In this document: positions 47,742 through 57,712 of the stretch, in pieces
Numbering within the stretch: position 1 is the stretch's first letter
Layout: every line of letters begins with the position of its first letter
DNA from: Anisodus tanguticus
Lineage: Eukaryota > Streptophyta > Magnoliopsida > Solanales > Solanaceae
DNA length: 64,000 nucleotides
NCBI GenBank assembly: GCA_034509755.1
Contig: CM067539.1
Coordinates: 51,549,513 to 51,613,512, forward strand
Direction of reading: 5' to 3'
Program-made: the position numbers and the translations under genes
Notes under the pieces: generated by a model
Seen by the model: only the letters and a program-made list of their open reading frames with translations
Database searches by the model: none
What the model was told of the DNA's origin: nothing

Positions 47742-49170
47742 TACAACAACATACCCAGTGAAATCCCATAACATGGGGTTTAGAGAGGGTTTTGTGTACG
47801 CAGACCTTACCTCTACCTTGGTAGGTAGAGCGGTTGTTTTCGAGAGACCCTCAACTCAAGACGAAGCACAAGCACAAGCAAAGCAAGAGAAACGGTCAGA
47901 CTCGGACAAGAGATTTAAATCGGTATGAAAATGCTGGTATCAAAAGCGAATAAGACATGATAGCGCATTCTGAAAAAGAAGAAGTAACTAACGCATGTAT
48001 CCTGAGTCATCATCATTGGGAAGTGCTCTAAGTCTCCTCCTACTGTCTGTATCCTGATCTTGGCTCCATCATACATATCCTTGATCGCCATAATGTGCAC
48101 CATAGGTACACCTCTAACCTCCAAACATCTACATAGAACCTCCCAAGGGACTTTGGCGTATGCCTCCTCGAGGTTGATGAAAACCATATGTAAGTCTATC
48201 TTCCTCTCCCTATACTGCTCCACCAACCTCCTAATAAGATGAATGACTTCTGGAGTTGAACGCCCTGGCATGAATCCAAACTGGTTCTCGAAAATAGACA
48301 CACCTCTTCTCACCCTCATCTCCACGACCATTTCCCAAACTTTCATAGTATGTCTTAGCAACTTGATACCCCTATAATTGTTGCAACTCTGGATATCACC
48401 ATTGTTCTTGTACAAAGGAATCATTGTACTCCACCTCCATTCTTCGAGCATTCTCTCCTTCTTAAAAATGACGTTAAACAACTCAATAAGCCACTCCAAA
48501 CTTGCCTTGCCTGCGCTCTTCCAAAATTCAACTCGGATCTCATCAGGCCCGGTCGCTCGTTCCTGCGCATCCTGCGAACATCACCCTTAACCTCCTCAAC
48601 CTTAATGCTTCTACAATACCTAAAATCCTGATACCTATCAGATTGCTCCAGATCTCCTACCACAATGTCTCTATCTCCTTTTTCGTTCAAGAGTTTATGG
48701 AAGTAAGAATGTCACCTCAGCCTAATATGTGCGTCCTCCACCAGTACTTTCCCATCCTCGTCCTTGATGCACCTCACGTGATCCAAGTCACGGGCCCTCT
48801 TCTCCCTCGCCTTGGCTAGTATGTACAACTTCGTATCCCTGCCTTTTCTTCTAATTCCACATACAGGCGTTCAAAAGCCGTCGTTTTTTCCGCCGTAACC
48901 ACTAGCTTTGCCTCCTTCCTCGCCATATTATACAATTCCCTATTCGTCCACTTCTCCACCTCGTACTTGCTTTCTACCAATTTCACATACGCCGCTTTCT
49001 TCGCTTCCACCTTCTCTTGAACTTTACCATTCCACCACCAGTCCCCTCGATGCCTACCACGGCTACCCCGCGAGACCCCTAGCACTTCTCTAGCTACCTC
49101 CCGAATGCAACTGGCCATCCTGTCCCACATCCCGAATGCAACTGGCCATCCTGTCCCACATCCCGAATGC
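47742..49170 (-). mobile_element. RTE-clade LINE, 5'-truncated and internally deleted
   Basis: Minus-strand orientation is shown by RT coding sequence followed by the 3' tail ending gggtatgttgttgta. The 3' region holds the ggtaaggtctgcgtacac block shared by Solanaceae RTE LINEs and their SINE partners. Flanking 10-mers are aagtgatgac (47732-47741) and aagttatgac (49171-49180), a target duplication with one mismatch. The endonuclease part and the RT C-terminus are missing. A ~35-bp tandem duplication (atcccgaatgcaactggcca...) is at the 5' edge, about 49095-49170. Confidence 0.88.
47915..49130 (-). pseudogene. RTE LINE reverse transcriptase, partial
   Basis: The first part reads WDRMASCIREVAREVLGVSR and WWWNGKVQEKVEAKKAAYVK (to about 48816), followed by RRNERPGLMRSELNF (about 48560). 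The RT part (47915-48499) has NNYRGIKLLRHTMKVWEMVV, QFGFMPGRSTPEVIHLIRRL and LEEAYAKVPWEVLCRCL. The Asp of the usual LEKAYDRVP motif is changed and the catalytic ADD block is deleted. Frames change at about 48420 and 48700. It would have primed cDNA synthesis at nicked DNA; it is inactive. Confidence 0.88.
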
Positions 49171-49632
49171 AAGTTATGACTAATAAATGTAAAATTTCAT
49201 GTGATGATGATTTAATTCTATGTCAACTTGCATATAGCGAAAAATGATTAATACACAAATAGACTGATAGACAGGTTCGAATAATAGTCATGTGAACTAT
49301 TATTAGCTAGAGTTTGCTAATCTCAAACTAATAAGTAAAAGTAAACAGAAACCTAACTCTTTGGCTGTTAATTTGGAAAAATATATTGTTTACCAATTAT
49401 ACAAAAATATAAGTCCTAATTGACTATGCAGTGTTTCCTCTGTGTTCTAAGAAATAACTTAAGTAAAATATTTTCCGATTTTGGATGGAAATGAATTTAT
49501 TTATTTTTCAATCATACCAAGCATTCAAATCACAAACTGTTTGGTAAAGAATTTGCAGAAGTTTCACATGGGAAACCTTAAATCAGAATTCCAATTTCAT
49601 TAAGACTCTAAAACAATATCAAATGACACTAG

Positions 49633-52070
49633 ATCACAAACAATACATTTAGTAATAATTGTTAGTAAAACCGAAAAGAGTAGTTGTGGGTTGATCGCCA
49701 AATATATTGACAATTATACATATGTGCTAAAACAAACTTTTATTTGGAGTTGGCCGAAACAGACTTGAGCCGCCCAAGGCCAATTTCAGCTGTCAAATTT
49801 TGGGCCACGCCTACAAGACTCAAATAGATACGTTAGACTGTTCGACCAGTTATTTTATAAAATCAGTATCATATAATTTATCGGTTATGTTTTTTGTACA
49901 ATCAAAATAGACTATTCGAAATCGTTGCAATCGTCTCGATTTCTTTTTGGTATCGATATGGTAGCCAATTTTTTATTTTTCTTAATAGGTCATATAAGAG
50001 TCGCTAGTAGAAGTTAGAACACAATGATCATGTACTTAATTATGTAGGACTTTTGCAAAACTCTCTGGACATTTTTACTGTTTACAAATGTGATGGATCA
50101 AAGGAATATGAAAAATCACTAGAATAGAGATTCGTCCACTTTTCTATAACATCGTAAAAGAAGTTAAGCAAAGAGAAGAGAATATAAAATCACACGATTA
50201 AAAGGATATTAATCAAGTTGAGTCTTAAGAATAGAGTATATTAGAAGATTACACATATCCAACTAAAGAAATCTAAATAATAAGAAAGGAAAGGTATTTG
50301 ATAACTTTTGGCTTGTAACTCAAGATTGCTAGAATACCTTGTGATTTGCTACTCAAGATGCTGAAACTTCAATAGGAGTAGTACAAATGGTATGGGAGTG
50401 GAGACTTTGGGTATCAATTATCTGTTGACATGTAGGTATTTCAATAATTCCAAGGCCAAAGGAAAAATAATAATGTCTTATTATTTTTAGACTTACTATA
50501 TAAAAAGTATATTTTTCATAGATATATAACTCGGTACGATATGATTTGGTATTTTTTTAGTTTAGTTTTATAAAATTAAGGCCAATCCTTATTCGGCATG
50601 ATTATAAATTTACAAAAAAATATGCAATTTCATTTTAATAAACCTAATAATCGGATCAATATAGTTTGGCTCGATTGGTTTTTTAAGATCCACTAAAACC
50701 CCACCAACAACGTAACTTGGAAGGTAGTTTTGGCCGAAGTGCATAAGTAGCCAATTTTATGACCGTTATTTAAGGCATTGTCCAAATTAATTTTTTTTAA
50801 TAATTACTTTACAACTGATTTCAAATTTATGGAACTAAAGTAGCCCTAATAAGGTAATTCGTTTTCTCTTTCTTTCTCTTTTCCATTTTTCTGCGAGTTT
50901 GACTCAGTCCAGGACAAACCCAAACCCTTATGGGTTTTGTCCATTTCTTCGACTGTCTCAGCGAATCACAGCATAACCTTCATAAATGAAGTAGTTAATG
51001 GTAGGGTTACCATTATCCTTTTTGTAGTGACAAATCTTGTATGTGTTCGTTTTCATTCCGTTCCAGCTAACGAGAGCACTGCTTTACATGACTACCGAAA
51101 GCCCTTGGTACTTGTCTGATCAATCACACATCAATTTTTTCAATTTCAAACGGATTTGAAATCCAAATTCAAAGTCCTTCATCGCTTTCGAGTGAAAATC
51201 TGAGGACTCTGGGGTTCATATAAAGAACCACTAACTTCATTGCAAAACAAGTCACAACTTCGAGCACAAACCCTAGAACTTCGAGTTAAAATCGAGTAGA
51301 AGTTACAAGCATCAGATGTAAGGGCCTCAAGTTAGGTTTGCCAAAGCTAACCTTCATATAATTTGAAAACAAGTAAAACTTCAAACAATTTGAAATCAAG
51401 CAAACTTCATACATAATTGTATGTAGTTTTAACATGAAAGTCTCAAACATCAGATATTTTTATTTCAAGTTATGTATAACAATACAAAAATTCAGATATT
51501 TTGGTCTAAAGTTTGGCAAATACTTTTGTTTGAATTTTAACCTGACATTCAAAATCGTATATTTAAAGTTTGGGACTATAAATGATCCTCCCGTAGAATG
51601 TCTCATGCGAACTCTCAATAACAGATAATTCTATGGTTTTAGATTTCTATGGTTTCAATATTTACACCAATTTTATGCCCCTGTTCACAGGTATGGTCAT
51701 GATTAACATAGTTGTTAAGGCTTCAGTTAATGTTTTATTGGCAACACCTAAGTGGACACTTAATTAATCTTAAATGAACTTTGTACAATTTTTTTATGCG
51801 CATAGGTGCTTTCTTGTAATTTCTTATACAAAATCCAAATGATTAGTATTTTAAGTTGCCAAAAATCCTACACTAACTCTAGAAATCTGATTTTTTTTTC
51901 TTACAAACTATATAAATATATTTATAGATTGAGAAATTGTCCCTGAATTTTTTTTTTTGCTTCATCAAAACAATGATATTGAGAAAATTTCAAACCAATA
52001 TAATTTTCAGTTTTTCGCAAAACCTGTAGCTGTTTCTTAGAAGGGTCAATTTCTCTTTAACTAGTGTTAT
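49633..52070. other. unassigned AT-rich intergenic region
   Basis: No convincing gene or transposon end. Around 50900-51120 and 51210-51620 the composition is less AT-rich, with short open frames (60-64 codons) that match nothing I know. Phrases such as acttcgag(c/t) and aaatcaag(c/t)aaacttc recur at 51255-51410. This is upstream of the extensin-like gene by 1 kb or more. Confidence 0.5.
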
Positions 52071-52347
52071 TTAAATTCATGACAATTTATTGTACATGAA
52101 GTATTAATTTCTATTTTTTTCCTTTTCTTTAATTTGTTTGTGTTTTCTGCTACAAACATATAATCCTATTTACAAAAGGGAAATAATGGAATATTATCAT
52201 ATATATATATATATATATATATAAATATAAAAAAAAATAGATAATTATATATATTTTTTCTGCTACAAACATAAAATACAAACAAATTAAAGAAATGGAA
52301 AAAATATAAATTAATACTTCATGTACAATAAAATGTCATGGATTTAA
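52071..52347. repeat. foldback (inverted repeat) element with a TA-rich loop
   Basis: The left arm 52071-52146 (ttaaattcatgacaattta ...) is the reverse complement, with few mismatches, of the right arm 52272-52347. The loop carries a (TA)n tract at about 52199-52222 and a directly repeated ctgctacaaacata on both sides. There are no coding regions. It is MITE-like, but I cannot assign a superfamily. Confidence 0.8.
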
Positions 52348-52357
52348 AATATATATA

Positions 52358-52601
52358 CTCCCCCACTTCAATTTATGTGAACTTTTTCGAAGTACGATGG
52401 TCAAACTTTATAATTTTGACGTTCAGATTTTTCAAGCTTGTAAAAATAAAATTTATATATTTAGAAACTACATTAAAAGTACTATAAGTCATGATAATTT
52501 ATAATTCAAATGATTTAGAAAAAATGTAAGGAAAACGTGGTCAAAGAACCACCTCGTAGACTCTTCAAATAGTACAGATTCACATAAATTAAATAGAGGG
52601 A

Positions 52602-52602
<1 letters not shown>
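52358..52602. mobile_element. Stowaway-like MITE in the extensin-like gene's upstream region
   Basis: The left end is ctcccccacttcaatttatg and the right end, reverse-complemented, is ctccctctatttaatttatg. The flanks are TA on both sides (52356-52357 and 52603-52604), as expected for Tc1/mariner-derived MITEs. It is 245 bp long and non-coding. Its right edge touches the (TA)n tract. Confidence 0.85.

Positions 52603-52656
<54 letters not shown>
52603..52656. repeat. (TA)n microsatellite, about 27 units
   Basis: An uninterrupted TA run adjoins the MITE and ends 270 bp before the start codon of the extensin-like gene. Its length is likely to vary between individuals. Confidence 0.9.
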
Positions 52657-52657
<1 letters not shown>

Positions 52658-52864
52658 GATGAACAAAGTTTAGTAGGAATTTATCTCATAATATGTGAGA
52701 AATTAAGATGAGATTCTACATAGTTTTTTTTTTTTTTTTTTAAAATATCATTTTGCCAGCTTGCTCTTCCAAATGAACCATACTTGTGTTTCTAGGTTTT
52801 TTTGAGCCAGCTTTATTTTACCAATAAAGTAAACTTGTCGTTATCGCAATTGTTTGTCTCTTGC

Positions 52865-52872
52865 TATATAAA
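52865..52872 (+). promoter_or_regulatory. TATA box of the extensin-like gene
   Basis: tatataaa lies 54 bp before the start codon. By usual plant spacing transcription would start near 52895-52905, giving a very short 5' UTR. Confidence 0.75.
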
Positions 52873-52925
52873 GAGCTAATTCCTCCACCAATGTTGCAAA
52901 AAGCACAAACTAGTTCAGTTCCAAT

Positions 52926-54605
52926 ATGGGAACACCAGCAAAGTTGGTGCAATGTCTCCTTCTTGTTTGTGCTTTGGTCTTTTGCTTGATAGCCACTGGT
53001 GTAGCAGCTGATTATACGCCTCACATATATGATTCATCATCTTTGTCATCCCCTTATAAGTCACTACAGCCTCCGTCTCATCAACCTTCTCCCCGACGTT
53101 CTTATTATTATAAATCACCACCGCCACCTTCTCCCCGACGTCCTCACTATTATAAATCACCACCTCCTCCATCACCATCACCACCCCTTCCATATAATTC
53201 CAAATCCCCACCACCGCCTTCACCACCACCACCAATCCTTTCTCCTCCTCCACCGTATTATGATAAGTCACCAATACTTCCATCTCCATTTTCATCGCCA
53301 CCGCCATTGGCTACACCTATCACTGAACCATCTCAATCTCCATCACAACCTCCATTTCCACATCCACCGACTACACCTACTGCTGAACCAATTCCATCTC
53401 TATCTCCTCCACCACTATCGACTACACCTATCGCTGAACCAACTTCATCTCCATCATCGCCACCGCCATCGACTACACCTATCGCTGAACCAACTCCATC
53501 TCTATCGTCGCCATCGACTACACCAATTGCTGAACCATCTCCATCTCAATCGCCGCCACCGCCATCGGCTACACCTATCGCCGAGCCATCTCCATCTCCA
53601 TCACCGCCACCGCCATTGGCTACACCTATTGCTGAACCATCTCTATCTCCATCTCCATCAGCGTCTCCGTCTCTACCTATATCTCCATCTCCATCTCCAT
53701 TATCGTCGCTATCTCCATCTCCAGTTCCACCACCTCTAATAAAGACCCCCTCTCCTCCATCAATGTCTCCACCTCCACCATGCTACAATAAATCTCCACC
53801 ACCACCATCTTTATTGAATCTTCCACTACCATATCCCTTTAATCGACCTCCACCTCCACCATCTAATTGTAAGTCTCCTCCACCACCTCCAATAAACTCT
53901 CCGCCTCCACCATGCTCTACCAAATCTCCTACCCCACCATCATTTTTCACTCTTCCAATACCATTTCCATTTAATCGGCCTCCACCTCCACCATCTAATT
54001 GTAAGTCACCTCCACCACCTCCAATAAACTCCCCGCCTCCTCCATCAAGGTCTCCACCTCCACCACTTTCTCTATCTCCCCCACCTCCTCCATCAATGTC
54101 TCCACCTCCATCACTTTCTCCATCTCCCCCACCTCCAGTAAAGTCCCCGCCTCCTCCATCAAGGTCTCCACCTCCACCACCTTCTCAATCTCCCCCACCT
54201 CCGGTGAAGTCCCCGCCTCCTCCATCAAGGTCTCCACCTCCACCACCTTCTCCATCTCCCCCACATCCGGTAAAGTCCCCGCCTCCTCTATCAAGGTCTC
54301 CACCTCCACCACCTTCTCCATCTCCCCCACCTCCGGTAAATTCCCCGCCTCCTCCATCAAGGTCTCCACCTCCACCACTTTCTCCATCTCCCCCACCTCC
54401 AGTAAAGTCCCCGCCTCCTCCATCAAAGTCTCCACCTCCACCACCACCTTCTCTATCTCCCCCACCTCCGGTAAACTCTCCGCCTCCTCCATCAAATTCT
54501 CCACCTCCTCCATCTCTAATCATTACTCCACCATTGCCACGACTACCTCCACTCCCACTTCTGCCATTGCCACGTTTTCTGTTTCCCTTTCATCAAGCAC
54601 CCTAG
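52926..54605 (+). CDS. proline-rich extensin-like cell-wall protein
   Basis: An intronless 559-codon frame with a TATA box and polyadenylation signals, the only intact host gene in the window. Residues 1-28 form a signal peptide (KLVQCLLLVCALVFCLIATG, cleavage probably after GVAA). Residues 29-115 have Tyr-bearing extensin repeats (YYYKSPPPP, YYKSPPPPSP, YYDKSP); Ser-Pro(3-5) runs are substrates for hydroxylation and arabinosylation, and Tyr can cross-link in the wall (family knowledge). Residues ~118-250 carry TPIAEPSPS-type repeats. Residues ~290-370 hold a duplicated module NRPPPPPSNCKSPPPPPINS with Cys. Residues ~385-520 are repeats of the kind SPPPPSRSPPPPPS. The tail is LPPLPLLPLPRFLFPF. 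It is probably a secreted structural glycoprotein; the tissue is unknown. ATG 52926 is chosen because it gives the signal peptide. Confidence 0.88.
   Translation: MGTPAKLVQCLLLVCALVFCLIATGVAADYTPHIYDSSSLSSPYKSLQPPSHQPSPRRSYYYKSPPPPSPRRPHYYKSPPPPSPSPPLPYNSKSPPPPSPPPPILSPPPPYYDKSPILPSPFSSPPPLATPITEPSQSPSQPPFPHPPTTPTAEPIPSLSPPPLSTTPIAEPTSSPSSPPPSTTPIAEPTPSLSSPSTTPIAEPSPSQSPPPPSATPIAEPSPSPSPPPPLATPIAEPSLSPSPSASPSLPISPSPSPLSSLSPSPVPPPLIKTPSPPSMSPPPPCYNKSPPPPSLLNLPLPYPFNRPPPPPSNCKSPPPPPINSPPPPCSTKSPTPPSFFTLPIPFPFNRPPPPPSNCKSPPPPPINSPPPPSRSPPPPLSLSPPPPPSMSPPPSLSPSPPPPVKSPPPPSRSPPPPPSQSPPPPVKSPPPPSRSPPPPPSPSPPHPVKSPPPLSRSPPPPPSPSPPPPVNSPPPPSRSPPPPLSPSPPPPVKSPPPPSKSPPPPPPSLSPPPPVNSPPPPSNSPPPPSLIITPPLPRLPPLPLLPLPRFLFPFHQAP
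53840..54050 (+). repeat. ~126-bp duplicated coding module in the extensin-like gene
   Basis: The block cctccacctccaccatctaa followed by ttgtaagtc occurs at about 53849 and again at about 53975. It encodes the Cys-containing NRPPPPPSNCKSPPPPPINS unit twice. Confidence 0.75.
54100..54490 (+). repeat. 66-bp coding tandem repeat in the extensin-like gene
   Basis: The phrase ccatcaaggtctccacctcc recurs with starts exactly 66 bp apart (aagg at 54161, 54227, 54293, 54359; aaag at 54425). Each copy encodes 22 residues of the SPPPPVKSPPPPSRSPPPPP kind. The length keeps the frame, so copy number can change without breaking the protein. Confidence 0.85.
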
Positions 54606-54893
54606 TACTACAACTCACCTCCACTAACCATTGAAATCTCATGGTTTCCACTACACATCTTCTCCTCCTCCGTCATAACTAAAATAAGTTTCACTTACAA
54701 TAATTGCATGAAATTGCATCTTATCTCATTTGAAATGTGTAATCAATTTGTGTTTCTCTTTCGAGAGATTTGCTTATTGATATTGTAATACTTTTTCTTT
54801 CCTAACGTAGTGAATTCTGAGCAAAAGGATCTGGAAAGAAACCATACTTCAGTTGTATTTGTGCTATTCATGTACATTTTGCTTCTCTATACT

Positions 54894-54903
54894 AATAAAT
54901 AAA
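54894..54903 (+). terminator. polyadenylation signals of the extensin-like gene
   Basis: Two overlapping AATAAA hexamers (54894-54899 and 54898-54903) lie about 290 bp after the stop codon. T-rich sequence such as gttgttgtttatttt follows. Confidence 0.6.
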
Positions 54904-54909
54904 GTTGTT

Positions 54910-55272
54910 GTTTATTTTGAAATCATACTATTTTAACTCTTCTTTTTTCCTGGAAATATGACTAGACACAAATTCTTAATGTTTATCTGAGTTGTACATT
55001 CATCGGTAGTAGGGTAACAACTAACAAACTATCAACCTATAGTTGAGAAGTTACTTTGAAAGAAAAAAAAAGTTATGTTATAATTGAAATTCAAATATTT
55101 TGAGAAAATTTCTAAATATTTCATCCAAAGATTACCATCAATCATTTGTTCTACATTAGTAATATTTCCTGAATAATGGAAAACTCTTTCTTAAATAGCC
55201 AAAAAATTGTTTACATGTACATTTTAAACAATGAAATCATTGTAACAAATTCTATACACCTTTTGAATGTTA
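54910..55272. other. unassigned AT-rich spacer downstream of the extensin-like gene
   Basis: No gene or repeat recognised. Confidence 0.5.
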
Positions 55273-55524
55273 CTCCCTCCCTCTCTTTTAATTTGTTTGT
55301 ATGATTTTAACATGACGCATAGTTTAAGAAAGTAAAGAAGATTTTTTTAATCCTTTTATCTTAAACTAAAGATATATAGAATATACCATAATATTCTTTA
55401 ATCTTGTGATTTTAAACATACTATGTGGAAAATTGAAATTAATGAGTTGTAGAAAAAAGATAGAGACATTCCTTTCTTCAGCTAAAAAGGAAAATGTAAG
55501 ACAAACAAATTAAAACAGATGGAG
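55273..55524. mobile_element. Stowaway-like MITE downstream of the extensin-like gene
   Basis: The left end is ctccctccctctcttttaat and the right end, reverse-complemented, is ctccatctgttttaatttgt. TA lies directly outside both (55271-55272 and 55525-55526). It is 252 bp and non-coding. The terminal motif resembles the MITE at 52358, but the interior differs. Confidence 0.85.
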
Positions 55525-55526
55525 TA

Positions 55527-56019
55527 TATAACAACATTTTATTGGTAAAAGGGATTCAATAATTTCGACATAGGGAAATTTATAAATTTTTTTTAAAATT
55601 AAAGTCAATCCCACATTTTTTCAAGGATCTGTCATGATTAGTCCACAAAAATTAATCTAAAACTTGCACTTCTTCATGTAATCTCCACTTTGCTCTTTAA
55701 CTACAAGAACATTATAGTTGTTGTGGCCTTTGGTTCACAGTATTGTTCTCAAAAGTTCAGCACATTTGAAGAGTGAATAATTAAATCCACCCAACCTGTT
55801 AAACTTCCTTCCAATTGTTGTGGTATGGTGCCTTGTGGTGAATAGGCAGCCACTATTTTTCCATTATGTGTGCTTCCAAAGAATATCTTATTCATGTTGT
55901 CTACTTTCATTTTTAACAAATGCATGAAGTTAGACATAATAGATGTTATCACATATAATAAATTCCATGGCACTACTGTAGATCTTTCAATCACGTGACT
56001 TCCAACTACCAAAAAAACT
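55527..56019. other. unassigned spacer with a small minus-strand open frame
   Basis: The frame at 55749-56012 (-, 87 codons, containing YSPQGTIPQQLEGSLTGWVD) resembles no family I recognise. It could be a fragment of a host gene or chance. There is no promoter or splice evidence. Confidence 0.35.
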
Positions 56020-56186
56020 GAAATGAGCTACAAACTTTATCGCTAATCCATCGTCGCTAAATTGCTTGTAGCTTATAGATTTTTTTGAAAACCCGTTGCT
56101 AAATAAAATTAGTGGCGTAATTTTCTCTTTAACTACAAAATTTATTCGTCGCTAATTTATGTTGTTCTTTTAGTAGTGTAAGAACC
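56020..56186. repeat. CACTA-like terminal remnant
   Basis: Several tcgtcgctaa and tcgctaat motifs lead up to gttcttttagtagtg at about 56163-56177, which reads CACTACTAAAAGAAC in reverse, a CACTA-type terminus. The left end is not clear. Confidence 0.5.
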
Positions 56187-57147
56187 AAGATGCAGTGGCG
56201 GAGACAAAATTTTTATTGAGGGAGTTCAATTTATAAAAAAATTAAATACGAAAATATTGCATGGTGATAAACACGCATGTGGGGGGGGGGGGGGGGGATG
56301 AACAAAGGATTAGACTAATCTTAACCCGCCTAAATTTGAACTAGGCTTATCATGTTCCTTTTAATATTCTTCCTACTTTTCCTCTGCTCCATCGAGCTTT
56401 TTAAAATAAAAACAAGATTTGTGCTTTTTAGATAAAGGATTTTTAAAAAAAAAGTTAATACCTTCCCGATTTCTTAAGAAATCACTTATTTTGAAAGACA
56501 TTTAAATTATTAGAATCACTTAAAAAAGGAATGGAGGGAGTATAAGATTTCATCTTCGGAATATGAAATTTTCATAGCTTTAATCCTATGCATGAGACCA
56601 CATAATTTTTCATTGAAATTCGTCTATCTTTTCGTGAATATCTATTGTAACATCTATAACCTTTACGTTAAATATGGGAAGAACACCTAAATCTAAAAAG
56701 AAGAAATAAATTTACAACTTTGTTCTCTCTTTTAAAACTGAATTTGAAAGCTAACGGTAGGATATAAAGAGATTTAAAATATTGATTGAATTCATATCTA
56801 CGTCCGGTATGTTCAAAGTACTTTGTTGAATCGAAAGACACCATGTATTTAAAATTGATTAGTTAAGTAAACGGGAAGCTAATAAAAAAGACAGTAGAAT
56901 TTTAGGATATTAGTAGGCTATATAATAACAACAATTTTGAATTGATAGAAAACAATTAGTTTTTTATTTTATTTGATTTTATGTAAAATTTGAATTGATA
57001 CTTTTTAAAAAGATAAATATCATAATCAACTTTTAGAATAATTTCTGCTATTACTCAAAAAACTCTTATTTTTTTAAATGTGTATACTCTAAATCATGCT
57101 TGGAAGATGTGTTCAACTGGCTCAAGCTTCAACACTGTAATACAGAG
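56187..57147. other. unassigned AT-rich region
   Basis: It contains a run of 17 G at 56281-56297. A MITE-like right edge (ggaatggagggagta) lies near 56528-56542, without a clear partner end. No genes recognised. Confidence 0.45.
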
Positions 57148-57275
57148 GTGCAAGGCTTGTGGAGAAGGATGACAAGAAGGGTGCAGGGCAAGAGCTGCCG
57201 TAGTTTTATCTGGGCAACTTTGGCAGTAGTGATTTGTAGGACAAAATTGTTGGAATCAAAGCAGTACGGGAAGTA
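57148..57275 (+). pseudogene. L1-type LINE remnant (region after the RT domain)
   Basis: A short open stretch reads LWRRMTRRVQGKSCRSFIWA, then TLAVVICRTKLLESKQYG. The spacing W...GKSCRS..WATLA resembles the zf-RVT end region of plant L1 ORF2. It is too short for certainty. Its continuation overlaps the TGTTGG at 57248 that I first took for an LTR end. Confidence 0.35.
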
Positions 57276-57320
57276 AATAAATATTACAAGTGTTCGATAG
57301 GATAAAGAAACATCCAAGAT

Positions 57321-57651
57321 TATAATGGAGTTTTGAGTTTACAATTCTCTCATCTCTCTGTCGGCTATTCGACACGCTCAAAGAACTCTCTTTGGCTACT
57401 CACGTGAATTGTATCTAACTTAACTCAACTCAACTCAACTCGAAAACGACGCCCTAGACTATATATAGAAAAAACTAGGGAGAACATAATACAAGCCTAA
57501 AAATTCCCAAATTACCCTCACTAATAACATTACACCGACTAATGCCAGCCCCCCAATTGGCTGATCCAATCGGCTAATCCCAATCGGTTGATTCCAACCC
57601 TCTGTAGGGCTTCATAGTGTTGGTAAATGAATTACGCTCCACAACTCAACA
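57321..57651 (-). repeat. 3' LTR (truncated) of the copia element
   Basis: It aligns with 61442-61793 of the 5' LTR. Left of 57321 the similarity stops. Its inner end, tgttgagttgtgg on the minus strand, follows the purine-rich ccaagtggaagat. Confidence 0.85.
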
Positions 57652-57712
57652 ATCTTCCACTTGGAGACTAATTTCAATCATCTGTCTCCATCTGTAGCAG
57701 CGACTCCGATTC

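Larger units (their letters stand above)
47667..49632. repeat. host segment copy 2, interrupted by an RTE LINE
   Basis: 47667-47741 matches 26521-26610, and 49181-49632 matches 26611-26948 plus 47092-47167. Removing the LINE restores an uninterrupted copy of the same segment. Confidence 0.85.

Noticed and set aside
47734..47928. 64-codon plus-strand frame at the LINE 3' tail
   Set aside because: It starts in the target duplication and reads the antisense of the LINE 3' untranslated tail.
53029..53739. His/Leu-rich plus-strand frame inside the extensin-like gene
   Set aside because: It is a shadow of the proline-rich reading frame (CCA/CCT repeats read one base off), with no signal or family match.
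53995..54523. Long minus-strand Glu- and Gly-rich frames opposite the extensin-like gene
   Set aside because: They are antisense readings of the 66-bp coding repeat; the periodicity explains their openness.
56281..56297. Run of 17 G as a functional quadruplex element
   Set aside because: A plain mononucleotide run in AT-rich intergenic DNA. Its length may also be a sequencing artefact and nothing nearby suggests a role.
57248..57320. TGTTGG at 57248 as the outer end of the left copia LTR
   Set aside because: The first ~73 bp share nothing with the right LTR beyond TGTTGGAAT, and the flanks (aaaat and ctttt) do not match. The sequence reads on from the preceding LINE-like frame, so the LTR is taken to start at the point of similarity, 57321.
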